DNA of 64,000 nt from Flavobacterium sp. NRK F7 (GCF_024054195.1 NZ_JAMXLB010000001.1:2433085-2497084); one strand, 5' to 3'. Counted from the first letter of the stretch, positions 7,637-16,639 are shown. Notes: generated by a model from the sequence alone, not told the origin. Program-made: numbers and translations.

Positions 7637-8509
7637 ATGATTTTAATAACAGGAGCAACGGGTAATTTTGGAAGCGCAACCCTTAATTTTTTAGTAGAGA
7701 AAGGGATTCAACCCAATAAAATTAAAGCCTTAGTACGTAATGAAGCATCGGCTACTGCCTTACTAGAAAGAGGTATCGGTATTGCAATAGGTAGTTATGA
7801 TGATTATACCTCACTTATGAAAGCATTTAGAGGTGTAGACCAACTCTTGCTTGTATCGGGTAATGATATTGAAAACCGTCTGCAACAACATGTAAATGTA
7901 ATTAATGCAGCAAAAGAAGTGGGTGTAAAACATATAGTGTATACTAGTTTTCAACGTAAAAATGAAACGCCCTCTTCACCGCTTTGGATGGTAGCGCATT
8001 CGCACCTAGAAACAGAAAAGGCATTAAAAGAAAGTGGTCTTACGTACACCATATTAAAAAACAATTTGTATATGGATTTCTTGCCCGGATTTATTGGCGA
8101 ACACGTTTTAGAAAACAAGACCATTTATGTTCCCGCTGAAAATGGTACCATTAGTGCAGTGTTACGCAGTGAAATGGCGGAAGCAGTAGCCATTATTTTG
8201 ACTACGAAAGGACATGAAAATAAAGAATATGATTTTACCAATACTGAAGCATTGTCCTATAACGAAATCGCAAAAATTATTTCTGAAACTTCGGGTAAAA
8301 GTATTGCTTATGTTTCACCATCTGCAGCAGAATATCAAACCACTTTAAAAGGATTGGGTCTACCTGATGAAGCCGTTGGAGTATTCACAAGCTTTGCGGT
8401 AGGTCAGGCAGAAGGAGAACTTGAAAAAGTAAGTACCGATTTAGAAAATATACTACAAAGAAAACCTGTATCGGTTCGAAGCTTTCTAGAAAAAACATAC
8501 GTTTCTTAA
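7637..8509 (+). CDS. NmrA-like NAD(P)-binding oxidoreductase (QorB-type quinone reductase)
   Basis: 290 residues. MILITGATGNFGSATLNFL holds the GxxGxxG dinucleotide loop of an atypical short-chain dehydrogenase. KALVRNEASATALL and GIAIGSYDDYTSLMKAFRGVDQLLLVSG follow the NmrA/QorB pattern, and YTSFQRK is the weakened active-site region. QorB proteins reduce quinones with NADPH. The divergent HxlR gene and operators repeat the known QorR-QorB arrangement, so quinone detoxification is the likely role. It ends at a strong terminator. Confidence 0.82.
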   Translation: MILITGATGNFGSATLNFLVEKGIQPNKIKALVRNEASATALLERGIGIAIGSYDDYTSLMKAFRGVDQLLLVSGNDIENRLQQHVNVINAAKEVGVKHIVYTSFQRKNETPSSPLWMVAHSHLETEKALKESGLTYTILKNNLYMDFLPGFIGEHVLENKTIYVPAENGTISAVLRSEMAEAVAIILTTKGHENKEYDFTNTEALSYNEIAKIISETSGKSIAYVSPSAAEYQTTLKGLGLPDEAVGVFTSFAVGQAEGELEKVSTDLENILQRKPVSVRSFLEKTYVS

Positions 8510-8540
8510 TTTTAATTTAATCCTTTTTATACTATTTGAA

Positions 8541-8577
8541 CTAAGTATGGGGGTACCCATGCTTGGTTTTTTTTTTA
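8541..8577 (+). terminator. Rho-independent terminator
   Basis: CTAAGTATGGG pairs with CCCATGCTTGG (two G-U pairs) around GGTA and is followed by ten or more T residues. It ends the QorB-like gene. Confidence 0.85.
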
Positions 8578-8946
8578 TAAAAACCTTACTTCCAAAATAT
8601 TGTTTTTTATAGGTTTCAAACGCGTTTTGTAAGGTGTTTGTAGCGAAAAAGTATAGGTTTTATGCTACTTTACCGAAGCTTTTCCGAACAACATCCGAAC
8701 AAAACCCTTAAAAAGGCCCTTTAAACACGTCAGTATACATCAAAATAGGTCAAAACCCGTCAAAACAAATCAAAACCAGTCATAGCCTCATTTTTTAATG
8801 CTTTTGGCAAAGTTGTTGAACCTATTCTTATACTTAGCTAAGGAAAATATAAAGCGTACTACGATTAGAATCATACCATTAAGTTGCTGATTGTAGTCCA
8901 CTTTAGAAACAAAAAAACAATTAGAAAAATTTAAAAAATTAAAATT
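8578..8946. other. Gene-free region with helically phased short repeats
   Basis: The 8510-8946 gap (437 bases) holds no coding frame I can support. After the terminator it carries three CCGAA words exactly 11 bases apart (8673, 8684, 8695) and then RTCA(AAA) words exactly 10 bases apart from 8729 to 8782. The remaining stretch to 8946 is plain AT-rich leader before the DUF6266-type gene. Confidence 0.6.
8729..8785. repeat. Six 10-bp-phased RTCA(AAA) repeats with phased A-tracts
   Basis: RTCA begins at 8729, 8739, 8749, 8759, 8769 and 8779. Four of the repeats continue as CAAAA, so A4 tracts lie at 8742, 8752, 8762 and 8772, one per helical turn. Such phasing is known to bend DNA, and it would also place binding sites on one face of the helix. 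The period is not a multiple of three, so it is not a coding repeat. Confidence 0.75.
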
Positions 8947-9588
8947 ATGGGAACATACAACAAAGGCATTATTGGTGCCTTCTCAGGAAAAGTAGGTCCA
9001 GTGGTAGGCGCAAGCTGTAGAGGTAAAGAAATTTTACGTAGTTTACCTAAAAAGAGTAACAGAATAGCAACACCAGAACAAGCGTTGCACCGTATGAAAT
9101 TTACGGCTGTTATCTCTTTTTAAAACCCAATTCATCCTATTATTAGTCGTTATTATGGCAATAATCAAGGAGAAAAATCAAGGATTAATCGGGCCATGTC
9201 TTATCATATGAAAGAAGTAGTGCAGTATGCTGATCCAGAGTATACTTTTGCTTACAATAAGGTACAAGTATCTAAAGGCTATTTGCCAGGCATAGAAGGC
9301 GGTTCGGTTGCTTCGTCTATTGCCAATACACTTACTTTTAGTTGGACTGACAATTCAGGTCAAGGGGAAGCTCAAGCTACTGATGCATTAGTCGTAGCGG
9401 TTTATGAACCTTTAAGCAAACAATGGGTGTATTCTTTATCCATAGCGAATAGAAATACCACTACAGGTACTTTAGTATTGCCACCCACATTCAGCGGTAC
9501 GACAGTAGAAGTGTGGGTTTTGTTTGCTTCGGTAGATGAAAAAAAGTACGCCACAAGTACCTATTTAGGAAACGTACTTGTAAGTTAA
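8947..9588 (+). pseudogene. DUF6266-family gene interrupted by one in-frame TAA
   Basis: ATG at 8947 opens MGTYNKGIIGAFSGKVGPVVG, the typical start of DUF6266 proteins. TAA at 9121-9123 stops it after 58 residues. The same frame continues directly as NPIHPIISRYYGNNQGEKSR and on through QVSKGYLPGIEGGS and GQGEAQATDALVVAVYEPL to the stop at 9588 (213 codons in all). A Leu codon is expected at this point, so a single TTA-to-TAA change explains the break. The family is of unknown function. It is either a recent pseudogene, a sequencing error or a readthrough case. An internal ATG at 9196 could give a 130-residue fragment. Confidence 0.8.
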
Positions 9589-9618
9589 TTTATTTATAAA
9601 CTAAAAAAAGAATAGTTT

Positions 9619-9650
9619 AAAAGTGCAATATCAAGGTATTGCACTTTTTT
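9619..9650 (+). terminator. Rho-independent terminator
   Basis: AAAAGTGCAATA pairs with TATTGCACTTTT and runs into T residues, ending the DUF6266-type gene. Its survival fits a recent origin of the nonsense codon. Confidence 0.85.
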
Positions 9651-9785
9651 CATAACAGTAGGACTTATACAAAATTAATTTCAATTTTAAATTAGTAAAA
9701 GCTGTAAATTATCATATTTTTAACATGTTTTTACTGAATTATGGAATGATTTTGGATGTAATTCTAGTTCAATAAACAAACAAAA

Positions 9786-10034
9786 ATGAAAAAACAAATT
9801 GATCACTTAAAGAAAGAAGTTTCTTATCTTAAAACTTTAATTTTAGAGCTCTTACCCACAAAAGAAGAAGAATGGTTAGACAGCGCAGATATTAAGCAAC
9901 GGTTTAATTTTAGCGAAAGTAAATTATACCGATTGCGAAAAAACAATGCCATTCCACACACTAAAATAGGAGGCAGGTACCATTATCCTAAGAGCTTTTT
10001 CAATCAGTATTTAATGAAGAAAATAGAAGCCTAA
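9786..10034 (+). CDS. Helix-turn-helix (excisionase/MerR-like) DNA-binding protein
   Basis: 82 residues. A coiled-coil-like start (MKKQIDHLKKEVSYLKTLILELL) precedes an excisionase-type winged helix: EEWLDSADIKQRFNFSESKLYRLRKNNAIPHTKIGGRYHYPKS in consecutive parts. This is the helix_turn_helix_17 kind, common in Bacteroidota near mobile DNA but also free-standing. No integrase or attachment site is visible. Co-location with the DUF6266 gene may be chance. Confidence 0.8.
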   Translation: MKKQIDHLKKEVSYLKTLILELLPTKEEEWLDSADIKQRFNFSESKLYRLRKNNAIPHTKIGGRYHYPKSFFNQYLMKKIEA

Positions 10035-10040
10035 ATTTTA

Positions 10041-10079
10041 AAAAGGGATTACAAAACTAAAATTTTGCAATCCCTTTTA
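10041..10079. terminator. Bidirectional hairpin terminator
   Basis: AAAAGGGATTACAAAA pairs with TTTTGCAATCCCTTTT with one mismatch. It separates the HTH gene from the convergent SRPBCC gene. Confidence 0.85.
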
Positions 10080-10109
10080 TCATTTTTATTTATAAACTCA
10101 AGAAGTCTA

Positions 10110-10625
10110 TTATTGATGCATTTCTAGATTTTCAAAATAGTCATCTAAATTAGAAAGTGCCATTGTAAAGCCTTCTTTAAAGCCCATTGCGATTATTTTT
10201 TCTAAATCTTCCAAACTTTCATATTGCGCTACGACACTTACTAGAGTGGTATTATTATCGGTGTTTTCTGTAAAAGTATTGGTCCATTTGGTGCGAGGCA
10301 TTTCGGCAGAAGTAGTGCCTTCTTCGTCACAAAAAGCATCTAAACCAGTATAACTATGTAAAGGTTCAATTTTCAAATAGTCATTTTTACACCAATGATA
10401 TTCATTTTCAGGGCTTTTCATAGCATACAACCAAGTACCACCTTCTCTAAAATCCATCGATTTTGTGATGGTTTGATACGGTTTTGGTGCCCACCATTGG
10501 TCTAAAATTTCAGGTTTTGTCCAAGCATTCCAAGTATGAGAAAGACTGGCATTAAACTCTCTTTTTACTAGTACCGTATGATTTTCTTTGTTGATTGTAA
10601 AATCAAATACTAAATGCGTTTTCAT
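10110..10625 (-). CDS. SRPBCC/AHSA1-domain protein
   Basis: 171 residues with the START-like fold of the AHSA1 group: VKREFNASLSHTWNAWTKPEILDQWWAPKPYQT at the start, DFREGGTWLYAMKSPENE in the middle and GFKEGFTMALSNLDDYFE as the closing helix. Many small SRPBCC proteins of this kind lie in two-gene units behind an ArsR repressor, as here (5 bases apart). Ligand and role are unknown. Confidence 0.88.
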   Translation of the reverse strand: MKTHLVFDFTINKENHTVLVKREFNASLSHTWNAWTKPEILDQWWAPKPYQTITKSMDFREGGTWLYAMKSPENEYHWCKNDYLKIEPLHSYTGLDAFCDEEGTTSAEMPRTKWTNTFTENTDNNTTLVSVVAQYESLEDLEKIIAMGFKEGFTMALSNLDDYFENLEMHQ

Positions 10626-10630
10626 AATTG

Positions 10631-10966
10631 TTATTTTTGTGGATTGGTCTTTTTTAATTGCTCTAAAACCTGATCCAATTGGTTAAAACGTGTTTCCCAA
10701 ATTTTTCGATATTGGGCTAACCATTGGTCAATTTCTTTCATTTTTTCAATTTGTAAAGAATAATAGATTTCTCTCCCTTTTTGTTCTTGGGTAACCAAAT
10801 CACATTCGCTCAAAATACGCAAATGCTTTGAAACCGCTTGACGCGTAGCTTCAAAATGATCGGCAATAGCATTAGGAGTCATGGCATTCACCGCAATTAA
10901 GGATATAATAGCTCTACGCGTGGGATCGGCAATCGCTTGAAAAACATCACGTCTCATAAAAGGCAT
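10631..10966 (-). CDS. ArsR/SdpR-family winged-helix repressor
   Basis: 111 residues. [19 protein letters not shown] is the standard ArsR start and [23 protein letters not shown] is the recognition helix region; a basic C-terminal helix follows. I see no metal-binding ELCVCDL motif, so this is the SdpR/YczG-like branch often paired with SRPBCC proteins. It is the first gene of the unit and sits directly behind a long inverted repeat that covers its promoter, consistent with autorepression. Confidence 0.92.
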   Translation of the reverse strand: MPFMRRDVFQAIADPTRRAIISLIAVNAMTPNAIADHFEATRQAVSKHLRILSECDLVTQEQKGREIYYSLQIEKMKEIDQWLAQYRKIWETRFNQLDQVLEQLKKTNPQK

Positions 10967-10976
10967 TGTTTAATAG

Positions 10977-11020
10977 TGAAACTAATTAGTTGCAAATATA
11001 AGTGCAACTAATTGGTTTCA
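10977..11020 (-). promoter_or_regulatory. ArsR promoter fully covered by an inverted-repeat operator
   Basis: Two 18-base arms (10977-10994 and 11003-11020) are reverse complements at 17 of 18 positions, with 8 bases between them. On the minus strand TATATTTG (complement of 10993-11000) is a perfect -7 box and TTG at 11021-11019 lies 18 bases upstream, so the operator spans the -33 to -7 region. The arrangement strongly implies repression by the ArsR protein encoded just downstream. Confidence 0.8.
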
Positions 11021-11101
11021 CAAGTTTTTTACTATTTTTTTTAATTTTTAAAAAGGAGTTGGGATGCCCCAATACTAAAAAGGTTCTATAAAAAACAAAT
11101 T

Positions 11102-11392
11102 TTATTCATAAAGATTTAAGCGTGTCTTTAATAGTTTTACTTCAGAGGTGAGTTGGTTCATCTTATGCAATAAATCTAAAATAACTGCTATACCTTCTTT
11201 ATTGATATTTAAATCATTATGCATACGAATAATTTTTTCTACGCGTACCAATTCTTCTCGATGAAAGTATTTTGTATCGTTGTAAACAACCGTATGTATC
11301 AATCCAAAATCTTCTAATTCCTCTATGAAATGAGTTTCAATTTGGCATTCTTCACAAAATAGGTCTATAATAATTAAGTCTTGTGTATCCAT
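11102..11392 (-). CDS. cbpM: CbpM-like chaperone modulator
   Basis: 96 residues: IIDLFCEECQIETHFIEELEDFGLI, then TKYFHREELVRVEKIIRMHNDLNINKEGI, and a C-terminal coil (VILDLLHKMNQLTSEVKLLKTRL). This is the MerR-like fold of CbpM, which in E. coli binds the J-domain of CbpA and blocks its DnaK stimulation and DNA binding. It lies 5 bases after cbpA, the known gene order. Confidence 0.85.
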   Translation of the reverse strand: MDTQDLIIIDLFCEECQIETHFIEELEDFGLIHTVVYNDTKYFHREELVRVEKIIRMHNDLNINKEGIAVILDLLHKMNQLTSEVKLLKTRLNLYE

Positions 11393-11397
11393 GAGGT

Positions 11398-12297
11398 TTA
11401 TTGTTTTGCTAATTGTTCAAATAATTCTCTTTCTTTATCCGAAAGTCTAGTAGGAATGGCAATAGCGTAGGTCACATATAAATCACCAAAACTGCCTTCT
11501 TGTTTGTAAATTGGAAACCCTTTTCCTTTTAAACGTACTTTAGTTCCGTTTTGCGTGCCTGGTATAACCTTTAATTTCAATTGTGTGCCATTGAAATCGG
11601 TAAGGGTAGTTTCACCACCTAAAACGGCCGTGTATAAATCGAGATTGTGATTCAGATACAAATCAGCTCCATCTCTTTTAAACGGTGTATCATTGGTAAT
11701 GGAAAAAGTAATATACAAATCTCCTTTCGGCCCCTTATTTATGCCTTCGCCACCATAGCCTTTTATTTTTATGGTTTGACCGTCTTCAATACCAGCAGGA
11801 ATGGTAATTCGAATACTATTCCCATTTACATTAAAAGTTTGTTTGTGAGTGGTAGCGGCTTGTTTTATATCGAGTTGAAGTGAAGCATTAAAATCTTGTC
11901 CTCTAAATTGAGCGCTACTTCTTCCTGAGCCACTGGATTGTCTTCCAAACATAGAAGAAAAAAAATCTGAAAAATCTTCACCTCCAAAATCTGCAGTAGT
12001 GCGATGACCCGAGTCATTGGAATAGTGTTGTTGTTGTCTTTGCTGCTGCTGGTACTTTTCATATTCTTCTCCATGTTCCCAATCCTTGCCGTATTTGTCG
12101 TATTTTTTACGTTTTTCAGGATTACTCAACACTTCATTGGCCTCATTAATTTGTTGAAATTTAATTTTAGCATTGGCATCGTTAGGATTTACATCGGGAT
12201 GCCATTTACGAGCGAGTTTGCGGTAGGCTTTTTTAATATCTTCAAGAGAAGCATTTTTATCTATTTCTAGAATTTTGTAGTAATCGATAAATTCCAT
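11398..12297 (-). CDS. cbpA: CbpA-type DnaJ (type II J-protein)
   Basis: 299 residues. The J-domain (1-70) has the HPD triad at 33-35 ([10 protein letters not shown]). A Gly/Gln/Ser-rich linker follows, then two C-terminal substrate-binding beta domains ([40 protein letters not shown]). There are no CxxCxGxG zinc modules, which places it in the CbpA/DJLA-like class II group. It works with DnaK in protein folding. cbpM follows directly. Confidence 0.93.
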   Translation of the reverse strand: MEFIDYYKILEIDKNASLEDIKKAYRKLARKWHPDVNPNDANAKIKFQQINEANEVLSNPEKRKKYDKYGKDWEHGEEYEKYQQQQRQQQHYSNDSGHRTTADFGGEDFSDFFSSMFGRQSSGSGRSSAQFRGQDFNASLQLDIKQAATTHKQTFNVNGNSIRITIPAGIEDGQTIKIKGYGGEGINKGPKGDLYITFSITNDTPFKRDGADLYLNHNLDLYTAVLGGETTLTDFNGTQLKLKVIPGTQNGTKVRLKGKGFPIYKQEGSFGDLYVTYAIAIPTRLSDKERELFEQLAKQ

Positions 12298-12432
12298 AAA
12301 ATGCTATATAATTTGTTAGTTTATGTATGTTATTTGATACGTAAATTTACAAATAATTGGAATATTGATTTTATGATATCTATCAGGATTTTTATAGAAT
12401 TATAACATGAAGCTATTTTTTTAACAATCGTA

Positions 12433-14013
12433 TTAAAAATGCTCTACCGTTGCCTTTTTCCAAAAATAGTCAAATTCCTCAGGAATATTATTTTCATCCA
12501 AAAGACGTCCTTTTACAATTTCAGGATATAGTTGAGAAAAAGTAGCCACTTTATTACTATCTATTCGAGTGGTAACACAATCTCGAGTTACATCATCTGG
12601 ATGCGCAATTCCTGCAGAAGCCATTAAATCTACTGCACTTTTTACCGTTTCTTTTTGATAGCGCGCTACACGAACACTCTTTTCTTCAGGAACCAAACCT
12701 TTGGTCAATCTAGGATCTTGAGTGGCTACACCTGTGGGACACGTATTTGCATGACATTCTAAAGCCTGAATACACCCTAGAGCAAACATCATTCCGCGAG
12801 CAGAATTGCATAAATCGGCACCAATTGACAAATTACGAATAATATCAAATCCCGAAATAACCTTACCACTCGCAATAATTTTAATTTCGTGTTTCAAACC
12901 GAAACCATTTAAGCAATCGTAAACAAAAGCTAATGCATCTCGAAGAGGCATTCCTACATGATCCGAATATTCAGGAGGAGCAGCACCAGTACCACCTTCA
13001 CCACCATCTACGGTAATGAAATCAAAATAGGTTTTGGTACTCACCATAGCTTTACAAATCGCTATAAATTCCGATTTATTTCCAATACAAATTTTCATTC
13101 CTATGGGTTTTCCACCTGATTTTTCTCTCAATAATTGCACAAAATCCATTAATTGAAGTGGTGTTTTAAAAGCCGAATGCGAAGGTGGTGAAATAATATC
13201 ATGCCCCTTATCAACCAAGCGAATGGAGGCAATTTCATCAGTTACTTTTTCCTTTGGTAAAATACCACCATGACCTGGTTTGGCTCCTTGTGAAAATTTT
13301 ATTTCTATCATTTTTACTTGTTCCAAAGTGGCTCTCTTTTCAAATTGATCCACGTTAAAAGTACCGTCATTATTCCTACAACTAAAATAACCGGTACCAA
13401 TATTCCAAACAACATCACCCCCTTCTAGATGATAAGGAGAAAGGCCTCCTTCACCTGTATTATGGTAAAAACCACCTTCTTTAGCACCCTGATTTAAAGC
13501 TACTATGGCATTTTTACTTAAACTGCCATAACTCATAGCACTAATATTAAAAATACTCGCAAAATAAGGTTGGCTACACTGTGAAGAACCAATTTTTACT
13601 CTCGGATTATGATTCAACTGTTCAAAAGGAATGGCATTGATACTATGATTAATCCATTCATACCCTTCAGAATAGGTGTTTAATTGGGTTCCAAAAGGTT
13701 TAGCATCTGTTTCTTTTTTACTTCTAGAATACACCATACTGCGTTGCAAACGGTTAAAAGGTTTTCCTTCGGTATCGGTTTCAATAAAATATTGACGCAT
13801 TTCTGGACCTAAATCTTCCAATAAATAACGCATTCTACCTAACAAAGGAAAATTACGTTTTATGGTATGCTTAGACTGATACATATCGTACAATCCCATA
13901 AGAATTAAAGGGATAAAAATTGCTAGTAATAAACTGAATTTCCAATCTATATAGATTAAGATAGCCGTAATAGCTATAACCGTAAAACTGATAACAAGGA
14001 AAGCTTTTCTCAT
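12433..14013 (-). CDS. Membrane-anchored FMN-binding glutamate-synthase-like protein
   Basis: 526 residues. Two N-terminal hydrophobic segments (about 4-22 and 27-44) precede a GltB central/FMN-binding barrel. Recognisable parts are SAMSYGSLSKNAIVALNQGA, HNTGEGGLSPYH, GAKPGHGGILP, TVDGGEGGTGAAP and the CHANTCPTGVATQDP cysteine cluster that binds a 3Fe-4S centre in GltS. There is no glutamine amidotransferase domain, and no small subunit is adjacent, so real glutamate synthesis is unproven; the family is often annotated FMN-binding glutamate synthase. It stands alone. Confidence 0.88.
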   Translation of the reverse strand: MRKAFLVISFTVIAITAILIYIDWKFSLLLAIFIPLILMGLYDMYQSKHTIKRNFPLLGRMRYLLEDLGPEMRQYFIETDTEGKPFNRLQRSMVYSRSKKETDAKPFGTQLNTYSEGYEWINHSINAIPFEQLNHNPRVKIGSSQCSQPYFASIFNISAMSYGSLSKNAIVALNQGAKEGGFYHNTGEGGLSPYHLEGGDVVWNIGTGYFSCRNNDGTFNVDQFEKRATLEQVKMIEIKFSQGAKPGHGGILPKEKVTDEIASIRLVDKGHDIISPPSHSAFKTPLQLMDFVQLLREKSGGKPIGMKICIGNKSEFIAICKAMVSTKTYFDFITVDGGEGGTGAAPPEYSDHVGMPLRDALAFVYDCLNGFGLKHEIKIIASGKVISGFDIIRNLSIGADLCNSARGMMFALGCIQALECHANTCPTGVATQDPRLTKGLVPEEKSVRVARYQKETVKSAVDLMASAGIAHPDDVTRDCVTTRIDSNKVATFSQLYPEIVKGRLLDENNIPEEFDYFWKKATVEHF

Positions 14014-14271
14014 GTGTATGGTCTTTTATAGTAGTGGTTCAAAAGTAAGTTTTTTTGATTGTTTTAGCAGATGTAAAGGTTATTTTTTTTACTAAAAATG
14101 AGTTAAACAATTCACTTTAAAATACTTATAAATGGTGATTTTTAATGTATTGAAAGAGATTATTTTTGACATCTAAATCATAAGAAACTATTGATTGTTA
14201 ATGAAAAATGTAACATTATCAATTTTTTAATGTCCTATAACTAGCAATTATCAATCAAAAAATCAAACATC

Positions 14272-15243
14272 ATGAAGTATTTTAAAATAATAGCGATAGT
14301 CTTTGCATTTGTAAGTTGCTATGCGCAAGACAAACAAGTTTTACTTAAAAAAGAAGCCTTTACAGATTTTTCAAAATTGCCTGTTTATTCTAGATTAACC
14401 GAAAAAGAAAATGGAAAAACAGTTTGGAAAAAGAAGTATCAATATCTGGATAGTATTACAATTTATACGATTCAATACCTAAGTGATGGATTGAAGGTCA
14501 ACGGTTTATTGATTACTCCAAAAACAACATCCAAAGTACCGTGTATTATTTTTAATAGAGGAGGAAATCAAGATTATGGAGCCTTAAATATGATGGCAGC
14601 TTTGCATTTGGGAAAGATAGCCAATGAAGGATATGCGGTTATTGCGAGTCAGTATCGAGGCAATGCAGGAGGAGAAGGAAAAGAAGAATTTGGAGGAAAA
14701 GATGTAAACGATGTGTTACAATTAATTCCTGTTTTGGCAGAAGAAAAGGTTGCAGATACTTCTAAAATAGGAATGTATGGTTGGAGTAGAGGCGGTATGA
14801 TGACATATATAGCTTTAACCAAAACCAATAAAATTAAAGCAGCTGTTGTAGGTGGTGCCTTAGCGGATATGGAAGAGGCTATTAAAGATAGACCCGAAAT
14901 GGAAAGCCAATTACTTGCCGAATTAGTTCCAAATTATAAAGGAAATGAAGCTGAAGAAATAAAAAAACGTTCGGCTATACAATGGGTCGATCAATTTTCA
15001 AAAAAAGTGCCTATTTTATTGCTGCATGGAAATTCGGATTGGCGTGTAAAACCGGAACAAACCTTACGAATGGCATTAGCTTTTACAGAATATCGTATTC
15101 CTTATCGACTCATTATCTTTGAAGGAGCAGATCATGGAATTAATGAGTTTAGAGAAGAAGTGAACGATGCCGTTTTAGATTGGTTTGATAAATATTTAAA
15201 AGGCAATGCTAGTTTACCTAACATGGACTATCATGGAGATTAA
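14272..15243 (+). CDS. Secreted S9-like alpha/beta hydrolase
   Basis: 323 residues. A signal peptide (FAFVSCYAQ; possible cleavage after AQ, or a weak lipobox at Cys16) leads to a prolyl-oligopeptidase-type hydrolase domain. GWSRGG puts the nucleophile at Ser172; HGNSDWRVKPEQ gives the acid and GADHGINEF the His. YDxx beta-propeller repeats are absent, so this is the catalytic domain alone. The likely activity is peptidase or esterase outside the inner membrane; the substrate is unknown. It is a monocistronic gene. Confidence 0.82.
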   Translation: MKYFKIIAIVFAFVSCYAQDKQVLLKKEAFTDFSKLPVYSRLTEKENGKTVWKKKYQYLDSITIYTIQYLSDGLKVNGLLITPKTTSKVPCIIFNRGGNQDYGALNMMAALHLGKIANEGYAVIASQYRGNAGGEGKEEFGGKDVNDVLQLIPVLAEEKVADTSKIGMYGWSRGGMMTYIALTKTNKIKAAVVGGALADMEEAIKDRPEMESQLLAELVPNYKGNEAEEIKKRSAIQWVDQFSKKVPILLLHGNSDWRVKPEQTLRMALAFTEYRIPYRLIIFEGADHGINEFREEVNDAVLDWFDKYLKGNASLPNMDYHGD

Positions 15244-15246
15244 TAT

Positions 15247-15277
15247 AAAAAGGCTTTGATTCACTCAAAGCCTTTTT
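15247..15277. terminator. Bidirectional hairpin terminator
   Basis: A perfect 13-base stem (AAAAAGGCTTTGA with TCAAAGCCTTTTT) lies between the convergent hydrolase and anti-sigma-like genes, with A and T runs on both sides. Confidence 0.9.
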
Positions 15278-15279
15278 AT

Positions 15280-16080
15280 TTAGAAGTCTAATTCAGTTGC
15301 TTCTTTATATTTATAATGATTCGGATTTGCTAAAATTTTTGTTTTCATATCTAAAGCCTTCTCTTTTTGATTGGTCTTTAAATACAATAATAATTGGTAC
15401 CAGTACCCTTTAGAATATTCCTCAGAAGTTGTTAAAGAGGCTAATTTTTGAAAGGTTGCAATGGCTTTTTCATTTTCATTTAATTGGTCATAAGAAGCCC
15501 CTAAATAGAGTAGCGCAAAAGGATACCATTTATCTTCAGGCTCAATTATAGCTAGCGTAGCAACTGCATTTTTATATTCTTTATTTTTAAAAAAGATTTC
15601 TCCTTTCTCAAATAGCTCTTCAGGATCCCCTTTTACAGTAAAAGAAGGCAATTCTTCCCAATTCACATAATTTTCATAATAATTAGGTAGGTCTTTTGGT
15701 TTATTAAAGATAAAAAACAAGCCTATTAACACTACAAGCGAAGCAGCTACAGAATAGAGCCAATTTACAGTTTTCTTTCTTTTGAAACGAACAGTTGTAA
15801 GGGGTTGTTGATTTTTACCAATAGCTCTTATTTTTTGAGATAATTTGACATAATTTTCCTCACGCAATTTCTTTTTCATTAGAGCCAATTCCTTTGGATA
15901 CGAAGAATTAGCTAAAGAAACTTGTTTTTGTTCGTGTATTGCTAAGAGTTGCTGATGTATAACGATTTCTTCTTGAAGGTTTTCTTCGGTAGCAATCCTT
16001 TTCTCAAAAGCTTTTTTTTCTGTTTCACTTAAAGTACCTCTAAGGTATTGATCAATTAAATCTAGTGTATCTATATCCAT
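15280..16080 (-). CDS. Membrane anti-sigma-like protein with periplasmic TPR
   Basis: 266 residues. The N-terminal helical part (DLIDQYLRGTLSETEKKAFE) looks like the anti-sigma domain of FecR/zf-HC2-type regulators without the zinc residues. A basic stretch precedes one membrane span at about 107-126. The C-terminal part has TPR-like helices (ELFEKGEIFFKNKEYKNAVATL; ALLYLGASYDQLNENEKAIATF). It starts one base after the sigma-factor stop, so the two are co-translated. By inference it holds the sigma factor at the membrane while the TPR part reads a periplasmic state or protein. Confidence 0.75.
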   Translation of the reverse strand: MDIDTLDLIDQYLRGTLSETEKKAFEKRIATEENLQEEIVIHQQLLAIHEQKQVSLANSSYPKELALMKKKLREENYVKLSQKIRAIGKNQQPLTTVRFKRKKTVNWLYSVAASLVVLIGLFFIFNKPKDLPNYYENYVNWEELPSFTVKGDPEELFEKGEIFFKNKEYKNAVATLAIIEPEDKWYPFALLYLGASYDQLNENEKAIATFQKLASLTTSEEYSKGYWYQLLLYLKTNQKEKALDMKTKILANPNHYKYKEATELDF

Positions 16081-16081
16081 A

Positions 16082-16639
16082 TTAAGCTCCCCATTTGATT
16101 ATTTTTTGAAACTCTTTGTCATTTTTTATCAATTCCATTAATTTAGAACGACATTTAAAAACCCTTTGTCTTACCGTGTTCACCGTTGCATATGCATTTG
16201 CTAGCGTAATTTCTTCATAGCTTAATCCATTAAAATAACTGCTTAAGATGTCTTTACAATTTTCTGATAAAAGACTAAATTTAGCAATGTAAAATTCAAA
16301 ACATTGTTGTTCTAAAATAAAAGCACTTAAATTCGTTTCTTTTTCTTCTAGTGTCAAAACATCTGTTTGTATTACCTTGTTTTTTAAGTTTTTTTTCCAA
16401 ATATTTTTGCAAATCACAAAAAGGTATGCTTCAAAAGAAAGTATCACACTTCTTTTTTCTTTTTGAGTTACAATAATATACATTAGTGCATCGTGAAAAA
16501 CATCTAATGCATCATCTTCATTACCTTTATTAAATAAAATAAAAGCCAAGACCTTAGGATATATTTTCTTATAAATCTCATTTATAATTTGGTCTTCACC
16601 TTGAATGAGTGCCTGAATATAACGTTCAGTGTTTTCCAT
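16082..16639 (-). CDS. ECF-type RNA polymerase sigma factor
   Basis: 185 residues. Region 2 includes VLAFILFNKGNEDDALDVFHDALMYI, and region 4 is LSYEEITLANAYATVNTVRQRVFKCRSKL. It has no region 3, as usual for ECF sigma factors. It forms an operon with the anti-sigma-like TPR protein and is divergent from the subtilase gene at 16885 across a 245-base gap that should contain both promoters. Likely targets are this operon and the S8/CHAT genes, but I could not find a convincing shared -35 motif by eye. Confidence 0.88.
   Translation of the reverse strand: MENTERYIQALIQGEDQIINEIYKKIYPKVLAFILFNKGNEDDALDVFHDALMYIIVTQKEKRSVILSFEAYLFVICKNIWKKNLKNKVIQTDVLTLEEKETNLSAFILEQQCFEFYIAKFSLLSENCKDILSSYFNGLSYEEITLANAYATVNTVRQRVFKCRSKLMELIKNDKEFQKIIKWGA

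Noticed and set aside
8729-8785. CRISPR-like or tandem-repeat array
   Set aside because: The repeat unit is only 10 bases with no spacers and no cas genes nearby; phased binding/bending sites fit better.
11647-12270. Open frames on the plus strand opposite cbpA
   Set aside because: They are hydrophobic or low-complexity shadows of the Gln/Gly-rich DnaJ frame, which has a clear J-domain and substrate-binding domains.
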